Below are positions 47,191-58,107 of a DNA stretch of 64,000 nt, piece by piece. The notes beneath the pieces were generated by a model. The model was not told the origin of the DNA. It made no database searches and saw only the letters and a program-made list of their open reading frames with translations. Source of the stretch: Adiantum capillus-veneris. Lineage: Eukaryota > Streptophyta > Polypodiopsida > Polypodiales > Pteridaceae. The translations under genes were made by a program, and so were the position numbers. Each line of letters opens with the position of its first letter. Positions within the stretch are counted from its first letter, which is position 1. The DNA lies in the NCBI GenBank assembly GCA_014529385.2, contig CM043969.1:28538946-28602945 (forward strand), given 5' to 3'.

Positions 47191-47545
47191 GAAATTATTC
47201 ATTCTACTCTCATTATTATTGTCAACCATGCTAACTAAATTTATGTATATGCTTCTTTGTTCTTTGGCAGCCTCAAAACTTTAGTTGTTGCTACTCTTCT
47301 TAACTTTTCAAAATTAGCACTCAAGCAACTACACCCATGGTTTACAGACTGTTAATTGCAAAGAGTAGTGGAGAGGGTCTAACATTGCTTGGTTGATATA
47401 GTTCCTATTGAGCTTGCTAGTAGCTCAATAATGGTTAATCCAAGCGCAAGACCCAAATGACTCCATAATAGTCTATAGTTCCCAACAGTGTACCTCGAAC
47501 CATGTTCATTCCTACCGGGATAATAAATCCATGTCCCACTTACCC
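47191..47545. other. Gypsy internal remnant, not assignable
   Basis: Between the RT tail and the truncated 5' LTR only about 355 bp remain, where gag, protease and RT should be. No reading frame is clear. No primer-binding site is visible. The deletion probably removed it together with the inner LTR end. Confidence 0.5.
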
Positions 47546-48776
47546 TCTTTGAAGCTTGAATCTTGGTTGGATTTGCATTCCATGGCCAAGAGGTGTTGGT
47601 GTAGGCTCTCTACTTCTCAAGCTTGGAGAAGGAGATGGAGTTCTTGCTCAACTCACGAGAGAATGTGTGAGTATGCCCAAAAGTGAGAGTTCCTCCTTTC
47701 CTTGGTCGACCCCTCTCTCTCCTTACTCTAGCTTGCATCCCATTGGTCCATGCCAGGGCCCATCCAATCATAGGCTTTGGTTATAACAAGCAATAGAGGT
47801 AGCATTTGGACAAGTGTCCTCCTTTCCCCCTTTGAGAGAAAGAGAGAGCTTAATTAATTATTTAATTGAATCTAAATTCTCATTGGACCTCCCTAAAGGC
47901 TATCCAATAGGATTCAGGCACACTATGTGGGAAACATGGTTAGGGGCTTGACATGTGTCCTTTACGCCTCCTGAGTCTTGGGCATGCCTCCAATGTGTGT
48001 GAGTGTGTTCTCTCTCATCCCCTACCTTTAGGCCCGGGGCAGTCACTTATCAAAAGACCCCTATATCACGTGCGTTCAAGAGGTAATTAATAATACCCCA
48101 ATATACATACTATACTTACACTGTGAGCCTATTTAAAAAACCCCCACCCCTCTCTGTATGTATACATTTTTATACATTTTGGTCTTTTAATAATCCTCTC
48201 CGGTTAACTCACGTGATATCATACACATTCTAAAAAGTGACCGCCCCGGGCCTTTAGGGCTCTCCCCCTCCTATGTAGGACTCATAATTGACTTGAACAC
48301 CTCAAAAACCTTGGTCTTCAAGCACCTCAAACACCTTGGTCATCAAGCACCTCAAAAACCTTAGTCATTAAGCACCTCAAGAACCTTAGTCAATTCAAGC
48401 ACCTTAGTCAGTTCGAGCACCTCAAGCACCTTAGTCAGCCCAAGCACCTCAAGAACAAGCCTAGCTTGCCTAAGGTCTATAGAACCTAAAGGTCCTAGGT
48501 CTAAGGACTTTTAGCACTAACCTTTGTGGAGGTCTTTAATGAATCTAACCCTTAGGTCTTTTAAGCTCCATTATTTGCTCATTGCTCTTTGGTAGACCAT
48601 CTCCTTTTTAGACCCTCAATGAGATGTAGCCTTCTCTCCCTTTGGTCCCGTGCTTAGATAGGTCTAAAATCACATATCTATATTCTAACTCCTGTTCCCC
48701 TTCATTTTCCCACATCAAATGATCTGTTCAATATGAGAAAATCATTTGGGATAGGTAGATATTAAACTTTATGACA
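47546..48776 (-). repeat. Gypsy 5' LTR, inner end deleted, with MITE insertion
   Basis: It aligns with 35872-36899 starting at TCTTTGAAGCTTGA and ending TTATGACA. It lacks the roughly 550 bp corresponding to 35322-35871. A 218-bp insertion at 48033-48250 is absent from the sister LTR. The CTCAAGCACCTTAGTCA-like short repeats are also present, with a different copy number. Confidence 0.88.
48033..48250. mobile_element. 218-bp MITE with 8-bp target duplication (hAT-like)
   Basis: Terminal inverted repeats CCCGGGGCAGTCACTT and, inverted, CCCGGGGCGGTCACTT differ at one base. CCTTTAGG flanks both sides (48025-48032 and 48251-48258). The sister LTR has the uninterrupted site ACCTTTAGGGCTC. Inner CACGTG-containing arms are also partly inverted. 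There is no ORF. An 8-bp duplication is typical of hAT elements; the termini are not a textbook hAT match, so the superfamily is tentative. Confidence 0.87.
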
Positions 48777-48781
48777 TTTTT

Positions 48782-49325
48782 CTTGCATTGTGGAGTCTTT
48801 GGTGTAGAGGGGACCCAACAGCGAGAGGGCTCACCCCCATTGGTTTTTTGCAAAGTAAAGCCTCAACGGTGTGTTCTTTTTTGCCAAGTCAGCCATAGAA
48901 TGGTGCTCAAGATGCTGTAAAGAGTTTCTTAATCAAGATAAAACCTTGCATTGGCTCATTTTAGTGTCAATTCTCCCCTTTCCCCCTTCTCGTTCTCTTG
49001 CTCTTGTTTTTCCTTCATGGTTTTGGCATTGTGGATGTGTGTGCCCACCCAAATCAATGGTGTCTGTGTCTGAAGAGAGTGAAATAGAGCATTGGTGTGT
49101 GTGTGCTAAGAGCATTGACACAAATAGCGATGGTGTGTGAGTGTGGTATGGTGATCTTGTCGAGCGTGTGTGCATTGGTTTGGGTGCAAATGGTGGTTTG
49201 CTAGTGTGAGTTGGTTGTTTTTGAAGGCAACCTTGAGAGGATAGAGGTGATGTGAATGCCCTGAGCTATAGACAAGCCTTGTGTTGTGAGTTGGGTGTGT
49301 TCCCCCATGCCTCTTCTCCATCTTA
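48782..49325 (+). repeat. Repeat R1, right half (candidate LTR end)
   Basis: It aligns with 56265-56554: TGTGTGCCCA(C/G)CCAAA, GTGTGAGTGTGGTATGGT, TGTGTGCATTGGTTTGGGTG and TTGTGTTGTGAGTTGGGTGT. Its left edge abuts the Gypsy target duplication, so it is the continuation of 34515-35321. A TGG-starting stretch follows at 49326. Confidence 0.6.
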
Positions 49326-49345
49326 TGGTGCCCCTAGTGAGGAGC
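49326..49345 (+). other. Candidate primer-binding site after R1
   Basis: TGGTGCCCCTAGTGAGGAGC starts with the TGG expected opposite a tRNA CCA end, directly after the R1 homology stops. No particular tRNA was matched, so this is a weak call. Confidence 0.3.
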
Positions 49346-49445
49346 ACGTTGATTGCTCCTATTTGAAGGTGAAGTTATGGTTTTGGCAATGCCAAAGGTG
49401 CAGTTTTTAAAGAGCACATGCTGCTAGAGAGGATGTAGTCAGGTT

Positions 49446-50607
49446 TTTCAATATTCACTAGGGTTGAAGATGCAAAAACTTGGCTCCAAGATTATGGTTT
49501 GTTTCTTCTAGAGAGTAGCTTGTCAAGAGATGAAGATGCACTTCAGGTTTTTTCTCTCCTAGTTCGTGGTAAAGTGAGGAGATGGTAGGATGGACTAGTC
49601 AAGAAGAGAAAATAGATTGGGAGGCCTTGGAATCTTCCTTTTGGAGCAGATTTGTGGTGGATATTCATGTGAACTGTAAGCTTGGACATGTTGAATCAAA
49701 GCTTGGAAGGTGATTTTCAAGCATTCAAGTGAGAGTTTGAAGCCCTTTGGGGATGGCTAATCAAGGTAACTACTACAAAAAAACCAAATTTTCAAAGTTA
49801 AGAAAATTCATGGATTGTCTGCATGAGGAGGTTCACGACAAAGTGGAGACAGACGGAGGACATATGTCGTACAAAGAAGTGGTGGCTTTAGCAAGAGGAA
49901 GGACTAAAACGATTTTGAAAAAGTGCCCAGTTAGGTGGGAATCATTGAGCCAGGTGGTTCCAAAGCAAGTTGATGCATTGGAAATGAAGACAAAGTTGGT
50001 GTTGCTAAAGAGTCTCCGGTGCAAGAGGAACCAAGGGTTCTGTGGTTATAGAGGGATCAAGTGGTTTCTATGCCCAAGATGCCAGTTAGAGAGGCTCCAA
50101 CTATGGAAGCAGGTATTGGTGGTTCAAGATAAGGTAAATAATACATGGACATGTCTAGGTATGATTGGTCAAGCTCTATTGATGTGTGCTGGAGATCAGA
50201 AGGTGAGATTTGTAAACGAGGTCAAAATGGTAAAGCTTGAAGAGGTTCCAAATCATAAGACAGAAGAGGAGGTAGAAGCAAGTGATAGCAGTTCTATGGA
50301 TGCGGATATGACTTGGGAGACTAATTCATCACGTTCAAGGTATAAAGAGTTTTATCTCTTGCATGTGAGTAGAGATGCGGTGAATATATGTGAGGAGCAT
50401 GGAGAAGTGCAAGCCAACACACTTGATAAAAATCAAGTGGAGGATTCCAAACCTACAAATGAGAACAAGCATGTGAAGATGATGCGTGGTGCCATGCTAA
50501 TGACTATGCTTGTGAAGATTGCTCGAGAATGTACTACAGTGGTGCAACAACAAATACGGAGCTCTGTTGGGAAGGATGGAGCGGCCTTGGCTATGAAAGA
50601 AGAGTAG
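49446..50607 (+). pseudogene. Gag-like ORF of the R1 element, with unusual extension
   Basis: Frames from 49446 read VEDAKTWLQDYGLFLLES, DEDALQVFSLLVRGKVRRW, stop (TAG near 49588), then after a shift IDWEALESSFWSRF. This is the tryptophan-rich opening of a retrotransposon Gag. The open frame from 49747 to 50607 continues with the Gag C-terminal phrase LHEEVHDKVETDGGHMSYKE, then VVALARGRTKTILKK. The following 200 residues (EVPNHKTEEEVEASDSSS, WETNSSRSRYKEF and so on) are acidic and not recognised. No zinc knuckle, protease, integrase or RT is seen downstream. Confidence 0.5.
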
Positions 50608-50934
50608 ATGGATAATGTGGTGTGGAATGAGTTTCTCTCTTCTTTATCTAAAGGTGTAGTGGTAGAACAGGTGTTTGAAGAGCAGCTAGGTGAAGTCAAC
50701 AAGATAGAGGTGGTAATTGACCTTGATGGACCAATCATTGTTGAAGGGCTTGATGATTATAGGATTGAGGGTATTATAGGGAGGAAATCCATACATCGAG
50801 CGGAAAAAACCAAGCACAACATTTTTCCGAGCAAAAGTAAAGAGAATTGTAACACAAGAAGCATTTTTATATTAAGCCCCACCATAAGGTCAAGTGCAGG
50901 CAGTCCAACAAAATGGTCAATCAATAGAAGGTGA
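50608..50934 (+). other. Continuation of the R1 ORF beyond a stop
   Basis: After TAG at 50605-50607 the same frame stays open for 108 codons (MDNVVWNEFLSSL, VVIDLDGPIIVEGL). Its composition matches the preceding ORF, so it is probably the same original protein. Function is unknown. Confidence 0.35.
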
Positions 50935-52630
50935 TCATTGTGACAATATAAATTCCTAATTGATTAAGTACATAAGCTATTGAAACATTGCAAGTATAAT
51001 AGGAATACATCTTGCAATGGAAACTACACGAAATCCAAAAAAATAGCCAATCCATAGAGGACCATAAAACTTAGCTCAAAAAGCCGTTGCTATGATAGAA
51101 CTCTGGCCCCACACAAACTCACAATCCCTAGAACAACTCTACTTTTGTCAGTGCTGCGCGATGAGATTCCAATAGTGCCACACTAGGGAGACATATTTGT
51201 TGCTCAAGACGAGTGAGGTGCTTTTGTCCCAAGAACTAAAGATCTTTCTGAGGCTAAATATGCAAGTATGTGTGCTTCACTTGGTTATTAAAAAGACATT
51301 GGTCTTTATCCAGTCACTTGTGCAGCTGTGACACTAGCAGTTCTTCAAAGTGTGAATTACAACACACCTACTCAAAGGGCATGGAGGAAATCAAGACCAC
51401 TTGTTACAAACCACGATCTCTTGGGAAAGACAAACCATCGGTGTTTTTTTACATGAGTCATGCTCTTCAAGATACTAAGTTTGAAAAGGCCAAAACCTAG
51501 GGAAAGAAAATTTCAAGAGGTTGCGTTTTTTCCCCATTCTCAATTGACTACACCTCTCTCAACTTATTCTCGGGTTCAATTTTCCTCCATAATGTTAATG
51601 AAATACGCCTCTATGCTCCATTTTCCTTCTAATATGCATTCTCTCAACTTATTATCATTAAAACCTCTTCAACGTCTCAAGCTACATCTATGTTATTTTC
51701 ATATAGTCTTGAAAGAGCTGCATGTTTTTTGTTTTCCAACCCTAGCCATCATCACATCCCGTTGTTCAACTATGTGCAGAGCATGTAATCCACCAAAGCG
51801 ACGCCAAAGCATGACTCTTGATGTTTACAAATGTAACAAAAACCACATGGACACTACTCTATCTAATTTCGCGTCTACACGGGACAATTTAGAATAAAGT
51901 CTTATTTTAGGGTAGCAAGGGATAGGAGCACGCGTTTACGCAAGGTAAGGGGGCCTGCCTAACAAACTTGCTTCTTTTCATTTTAAAAATTCTAAACTTG
52001 TCAACGAGTTAGAGCGTGAGGAAAGGTTTATATGTGGTACATGATAGAGTAAATAAAGATGTTTATGCCTTTTTGTTCATTTAATTGACGATTTACTTTA
52101 AGAGCATTAGCTCATTTTTGTTAATTGGGATCATGCCTTCAATTATTCCGCACCGGCACGGTATGCTGAATGGCCATGTTTGAATAGATAGGATCGATAA
52201 GATTAACACATGGACGATAAATAAGCACATCAAAGTAAGCTCACTTACCTAATAGCCTCGGTGCCGACTCGGTGCCGATTCAGTGCTCGAAAAAAAGCTA
52301 GGTTTAGTGAAATCGCGCCTACAAATTTTGAGATTTACCTCTAATTTTTAAATTTGAAGGCGAGAAAACCTATAAATTTTGGAGAAATTTAGTGTAATTT
52401 AATGTAAAAAACTTCAAATTTAGTCAATTTACCTCTAGTATTCCTCAAGTGTAGTTTTGTCAAGTTTTTGAGAAAAAGTTTTTTTCGAGCACTGTGCCGA
52501 TTAGGAATGCTCAAGAGTCAAGGGTTATCCAATTGCCTAATATCCTCTACGCCGACTCAGAATGTTCAAGAGACAAGGAGATTGAGGTTAAATTGTTTGA
52601 AGTTCCGTACGCTTTTGGGTGACCTGAAGT
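50935..52630. other. No gene recognised; isolated hairpin-core motifs
   Basis: Short frames around 51110-51500 (for example DLSEAKYASMCASLGY) might continue the R1 protein but are broken. 51860-52560 contains scattered degenerate forms of the CpG hairpin motif that becomes tandem at 52631, for example TTCCGCACCGGCACGG near 52148 and GTGCCGACTCGGTGCC near 52260. Confidence 0.4.
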
Positions 52631-53172
52631 GGGACTCTATCTTAATTGCTTCCGCGTCGATGCGGGATAGTTAAGGAGTGTATCTGTGTTCCTCCTACAC
52701 CAGGCAAGCTGCGAGGATGGCCTATTTCTCTTAATCGGGACTCTATCTTAATTGCTTCCGCGCCGACGCGGAATAGTTAAGGAGTGTGTCTAATTGAACT
52801 TGTGTGCTCGTCCTACACAGGCAGGTGCGTGAACTGGCTACTTCTCTTAATCGGGACTCTATGCTAATTGCTTCCGCGCCGCCGCGGAGTAGTTAGGGAG
52901 TGTGTCCCAATTGAGCTTGAGTGCTATTCCTACACGTCCAAGCCTACTGCGTGAACTGGCTCCCTATGTACTCAAAGGCTAGTCCTTGGCATCAGCTCCT
53001 CGATGCCCATGCTCGGGACTCTGTATTAACTGCTTCCGCGTCGCCGCGGAGTAGTTAGGGAGTATTTCTCAATTGAACTTTTGTGATATTCCTAGCTACA
53101 CCAGGCCCTGCTGCGCGAAATCGCTGCCTGTGTACTCGAAGGCTAGTCCTCCCACCTCCTCTGTGCCCATGT
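52631..53172 (+). repeat. Four-unit tandem repeat with CpG-rich hairpin core
   Basis: Units start at 52631, 52737, 52853 and 53015 with GGGACTCT(A/G)T. Each contains (T)GCTTCCGCG, a 4-base loop, CGCGGA(A/G)TAGTTA(A/G)GGAGT, then a variable part ending in CTTAATC or ATGCTC. Unit lengths are about 106, 116, 162 and 157 bp. The core TTCCGCG-CCGA-CGCGGAA of unit 2 is a perfect 7-bp stem. Stem changes in units 3 and 4 still pair. No ORF is supported. Confidence 0.85.
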
Positions 53173-53455
53173 TTGACGACCCACCTCAATATAACTTCAG
53201 ATGATTTTCATCATTTTGGAACAAGGCCGTCAAGTTATGGAGCAAGGCTGTCACTAACTTGCCAGCGTCCGGGGGGGGGGGGGGGGGGGGAGAGAGAGAA
53301 AGAGAGCGCCCTTTTGCAGCTGCATCGATCCTCTATGCATTCACCGGCGAGTTCTTTCATGAAGAAGCTCACCATATATGGCAGCAGCACAACCGCTAGA
53401 ACCCATCTCCAAGCTTGCCAAGCTAGAGGTACCTGTCTCCAATGGCACCACCCAC

Positions 53456-53846
53456 CATACTCCTCGTTAAGAAGCTCTCTACGAACATGATCACCCCCTC
53501 TTGCGGCTCCACCTTGGTTGCAGGTTATGACGTTTCCAGTGCATGATGTTGTACCTGCTTGTGGAAAGCTCTTACCAAAACTGACGTCTCCATTGCAATT
53601 CCAGAAGGGACATATGCACGCTTAGCGCATGGATCTGGTATTGCGTGGAAACATTCTATTGATGTTGGGGCAGGAGTGATCGATGCCGATTACCGTGGTC
53701 GACCAGTTGGGGTGGCTCTCTTCAATTTTCTGATCATGACTTTACTACCAATGCCGAGAATCGTGTTGCTCACCTTATTTTTGAAAGGATCATTAAAACC
53801 AGAGGTTATGGAGGTGGATGATTTAGAAGCAGTTGTTATATGGTGA
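53456..53846 (+). pseudogene. dUTPase (deoxyuridine triphosphatase) pseudogene
   Basis: dUTPase hydrolyses dUTP to dUMP and pyrophosphate, keeping uracil out of DNA. The pieces follow family order: LLVKKLSTNMITPSCGS, LVAGYDVSS (motif 1), [20 protein letters not shown] (motif 2 region; RSG is altered to GSG), [15 protein letters not shown] (motif 3), VGVALFN, then in another frame a motif 4-like [17 protein letters not shown], and [13 protein letters not shown]. The GGFGSTG motif 5 is missing. Breaks occur at about 53543 (TGA), about 53725 and about 53795. No introns are visible between motifs, so a processed copy is possible. A 22-base G run (about 53270-53290) lies upstream. Confidence 0.85.
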
Positions 53847-54189
53847 GAGAGCGGGTTACTCTTGTCATGCTTCGTTCGTCTTCGCCTCCCTCCCTACTTC
53901 ATCCCCGTCGCCTTCACCTCCTGCTTTGATGATGGTTCTGTTCGATGTTGACTTTGCCTCCCCTCCCCCTTCCCTTTTCACTGTCAGCACAAGCAGTATC
54001 CTTGATTCTCCCTTCGTTTCTTTTCAAACTAACCTATACATGCTAGGAGCATAAGTAAAGGCACATCGGTTTCTTTCTTTCGTTTGTGGTGGTATCTTTT
54101 ATGATGAATCTTGAAATCACTTTCAACTTATGTGGCCTTTTCATCTCGTTATATATAGCCAGCTCAGAAATGAGCTTTTCTTTTTGTTT

Positions 54190-54190
54190 T

Positions 54191-54237
<47 letters not shown>

Positions 54238-54281
54238 TTGTAGCAACGTACCTTGCACTCCTTGCTCTCATCTCTTTGCAT

Positions 54282-54314
<33 letters not shown>

Positions 54315-54400
54315 CAGTAGCATCATACCTTGCACTCCTTACTCTCGTCTCTTTGCGCTGCTACTATTGGCAAATTAGCTTTGCGCTGATGTTGTCCACA

Positions 54401-54451
<51 letters not shown>

Positions 54452-54510
54452 AATGTAGCAACATACCTTGCACTCCTTGCTCTTGTCTCTTTGTGCTCGA
54501 CAAATTAGAT
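54190..54510. repeat. Three compound units: (GA)n plus a ~50-bp unique block
   Basis: A block like GTAGCAACGTACCTTGCACT plus CCTTGCTCTCATCTCTTTGC appears three times (about 54240, 54317 and 54451), each preceded by (GA)n tracts of different length. The third unit leads into the dispersed repeat also found at 6.5 kb. Confidence 0.8.
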
Positions 54511-54849
54511 TTTTTATGCGCATGCTATTTTTATTAAAGGCATGCGTCCAAAGGAAGGCTAAAAAGAAGCATTTTTAAATAGCTTCAAAAAGCCTTAAAA
54601 TTGTTTACAACATTTGATAGGCACCATGCCTATATCACTCCCTGCTAGCAGCAATGCCAATCAATACAAACTTGGACAACCTACCACTATTGTGTGTTGT
54701 AAGTCCCTCAATTACCTGCCACGGTCAATAATGACCACTTTTAAGGAAAAGAGAATAAAATACCCTTGGGTAATATAACATGGGAATTGAGGAGACTGGT
54801 TGACAAGCACATGGATTAGAAATTTAAAACCATGAGATTATTTTCATGG

Positions 54850-54851
<2 letters not shown>

Positions 54852-54904
<53 letters not shown>
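54852..54904. repeat. (CT)n microsatellite
   Basis: An uninterrupted CT tract of about 52 bp. Confidence 0.9.
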
Positions 54905-54907
<3 letters not shown>

Positions 54908-55879
54908 TTTTGTGTTCGCTCGGTAGAGTTTGCTCGGTGCTTGGTAAGACTCTATTATAGGTGTGAAGGTAAGCATGGAACCAAAAGTGAAAGAGTTTCC
55001 AGTGCAGCAGGTATGTTCCATGGTGCATGAAAAGGAATCCCAAGTTGCAGCTTTGGTTTCAAAGGAGATATGTGAGTCATGGTTGAAGGTAATACACCTT
55101 TGAATTGGGCTATCCATTGGATACAAGGTTTTCTTGAGGGGTACTTGAGTGCTTGGAGGTATTTGTTTTGAAATGGGTAGTATGCCAATGGATGATCGGA
55201 GTGGATAAAGAGTGTCATGGGAGGCTTATGTATGTGGTTAGTTGTATGCATGGGTGCAGCATTCTAGGAAGGTGTTACAGGTGGATGGACGTGATCAATG
55301 CCAAGTATTTGACCCAGGTGGTCGCCATGTTATGATGTAGGGGACTGGGCAACCCACTTGAGCAGAGGTGGTGGGTAGCAAGAGTCAGGCTTTGTATGTA
55401 TGGTAGCATTTGTTTAGTTTTCTCATAGTGTTTGTTTGATGTGGCAACTTTAGAGTCCAATAAGCATGTTTGTGGCTGAACATAAATGTTCAACAAGGGG
55501 GTTGGGCAATGATGTTGCAGCAGAAGTGAGTCGATGCCCTGAAGTGGATGATGCAATGCTATGGGTACTTACATGTGAAAGCTAAAGTGCTAGAGCATGT
55601 GCAAAGGTCGTGGGTAGGAAAAGGGTAACCGGTATGTATGCTTGGTGTGGTTTTCTAGGCCAAAAAGACTCCATGATGGGCCAATCAAGTTGGAATATTG
55701 AGGCATCCAAATTTTTATGATTGTGCCTTGGAATGTGATACTCGAGGTGCTCTATATGTCAGTCTAGACAATTCCTCAAACGGAGCTACAGTATGAAAGA
55801 TATCACAATTCAAAGTTGGAGTGCCTTGCAGATCCCCGATGGATAGGGCAAGTGCAAATGGGTGATGATTAAAGCTGAT
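54905..55879. other. No gene recognised
   Basis: A plus-strand reading near 54975-55105 (EPKVKEFPVQQVCSMVHEKE) looks like former coding sequence but is short and followed by stops. It could belong to the same unknown R1-associated protein. The rest is featureless. Confidence 0.35.
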
Positions 55880-56554
55880 GCCAATGGATATCTTTGAAGT
55901 GCTTGAGTTTGATTTGGCTTAATAGTCAAAGAATTCAAACCGAGATCAATAAATGGGGAAGGATCAAAGTTGGAGGGGAAAAGTGGTTTTCTTAAAGTAT
56001 TAAAGTGGGATCTTTTGAACCCATGGAGGGTGAGGCCGTATCGAGCTGCCACATGGCTTTCAGAAAACCAATATGTGGGTACAAGAGCCAATCACCCCAA
56101 TATTTAATGTAGGGTGTGGCCCTCTTATTGTGCATGAAGTGAGAGAGAGAGAGGGAGCTCTCCCTCTTGTGAGCTATGTTGTGGTGTCTGTTGGCGCTCT
56201 TCACGGTGAAGGATGGTGCTCGTAGGCAACTTTGGTTGCATCGATGGCGACCGCTATTGGCGATAGTGATGTTGGATGTGTGTGCCCAGCCAAACCAATG
56301 GTGTTTGTGTGTGGAGAGAGTGAGATAGAACGTTGATGTGTGTGTTAAGAGGGTTGAGACAAACACCAGTGGTGTGTGAGTGTGGTATGGTAATCTTGTC
56401 GGGCGTGTGTGCATTGGTTTGGGTGCAAACAGTGGTTTTCTAGTTTTGAAGGTGATCTTGAGAGGATAGGGGTATTGTGAATGCCTTGAGATAGTATAGA
56501 GAGGCCTTGTGTTGTGAGTTGGGTGTGTTCCTCTATTCCCACTCTCCAGCATCA
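55880..56554 (+). repeat. Repeat R1, second copy
   Basis: It aligns with 34515-35060 and then, after a gap, with 49020-49325. It lacks the TATA-bearing central part (the 35060-35321 plus 48782-49010 equivalent). It is in the same orientation as the first copy, 3' of the gag-like ORF, as a 3' LTR would be. Its boundaries have no proven target duplication. Confidence 0.6.
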
Positions 56555-56599
56555 TCCTTCAAGTGACATGTGTCAATAGACAATTGGGGATTGTAGAGA

Positions 56600-57016
56600 G
56601 AGAGAGAGAGAGAGAGAGAGGGTGTGTGGGCATGTGAGAGGGTCTGTCTGAGAGAGAGGGTGTGTGTGTGTGAAAGAGCGAGAGAGAGTCAATGAGAGAG
56701 GGAAGAGGGTGGGGATCTGTGTGAGAGAGAGGGGGTGTGTGGGCATGTGAGAGGGTGTGTGTGTGTGTGTGTGTGTGAAAGAGCAAGAGAGAGTCAGTGA
56801 GAGAGGGAAGAGGGTGGGGATCTGTGAGAGAGAGAGGGGGTGTGTGTGATAGAGAGAGAGAGGGTGCACTCACTCTCTCTCCTCTCTCTACATTGTGTAT
56901 TACTCCCTCTCTCTATATCACACACACACCCTCTCTCTCACACACTGATCCACACCCCCTTCCTCTTTCACCGACTCTCTCTTTTCCCTACTTAAATCCA
57001 CACACCCCCCTTTCAC

Positions 57017-57075
<59 letters not shown>

Positions 57076-57610
57076 ATTGCCCCTCACCCTCGCCCTATGC
57101 TCTTGTGCTCCCTCCCTACCCCCTCAACCCCCTTTTCCACCTATTGCCTCCTCACCCCCCTTTTCCACCTGTTGCCTCCTCACCCCCGTCCTACCCTTCC
57201 AGCCCCCTAGCCCCCTTTCCCAACCCCTCCCATCCTACACCCCCTCACCCGCTCCGCTAACCCCCTTTTCCCACCCTGCCCCTAACCCCCTCACCCCCGC
57301 CCCCTAACCCCCTCCCTAGTCGCCCCCCCCCCCCCTCCTCTCTCTCTCTCTCTCTCTACCCAATTTCTTTATCTAATTCTTGTTGTCTATCTCTTTCACT
57401 AACTCATTCTCTTGTTATCCCTCTCTCTCTTTCACACACACACAAATACACAAAAGAACTTTCTCTATCTCACAAGAACATACACAAAATCTATATCCGT
57501 CTCTCTATCACTACCTATCTCGCTATCCCTATCTCTCTTTATCTCACAAATAGTTATGCACACACAAACTCTCTATATCTCATAAGCATACACATAACAC
57601 TATCTTCCAC

Positions 57611-57676
<66 letters not shown>

Positions 57677-57687
57677 GCTCTCACAAG

Positions 57688-57719
<32 letters not shown>

Positions 57720-57730
57720 CTCTCTCACAC
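56600..57730. repeat. Long simple-repeat region
   Basis: It contains (GA)n and (GT)n blocks with a roughly 120-bp duplicated arrangement (56630-56860), (CT)/(CA) mixtures, (CA)n (57018-57073), C-rich CCCCCTTTTCCACC-type repeats (57100-57330), and (CT)n (57619-57675) ending in GCGCGCGC(AC)n. All ORFs here are artefacts. Confidence 0.9.
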
Positions 57731-58107
57731 TCTTTTGATCATAACTCCCTCATTTGAACTCTGATTTGGGTGATCTATAGCTTCAATCGAAGAGCACGAA
57801 TCCCTCTACACATTGATGTAAAGACAAAATTTTTCTGAGCAATGGAAGGCTTTGTATAACAGCATCTCAGAATTGAAAAAATTATCAAAACTTTGCATTT
57901 TTATTGCCGACTTGAAGGCAGTGTCGGACAAAACTCGCAAGGGTGGAAAATCCACACTTGCCATGGAGAATGAAGCAAAATATCCAAGGAATTTGGATGC
58001 TAATCCAACCACATCGTCTACAACAACTGAAGCCATGATCATGGCTTACTTGGTCTCATTTACAAGAAACCGTCAACAAGCAAGGTGAAGAGCTACATGC
58101 ACTTGCA

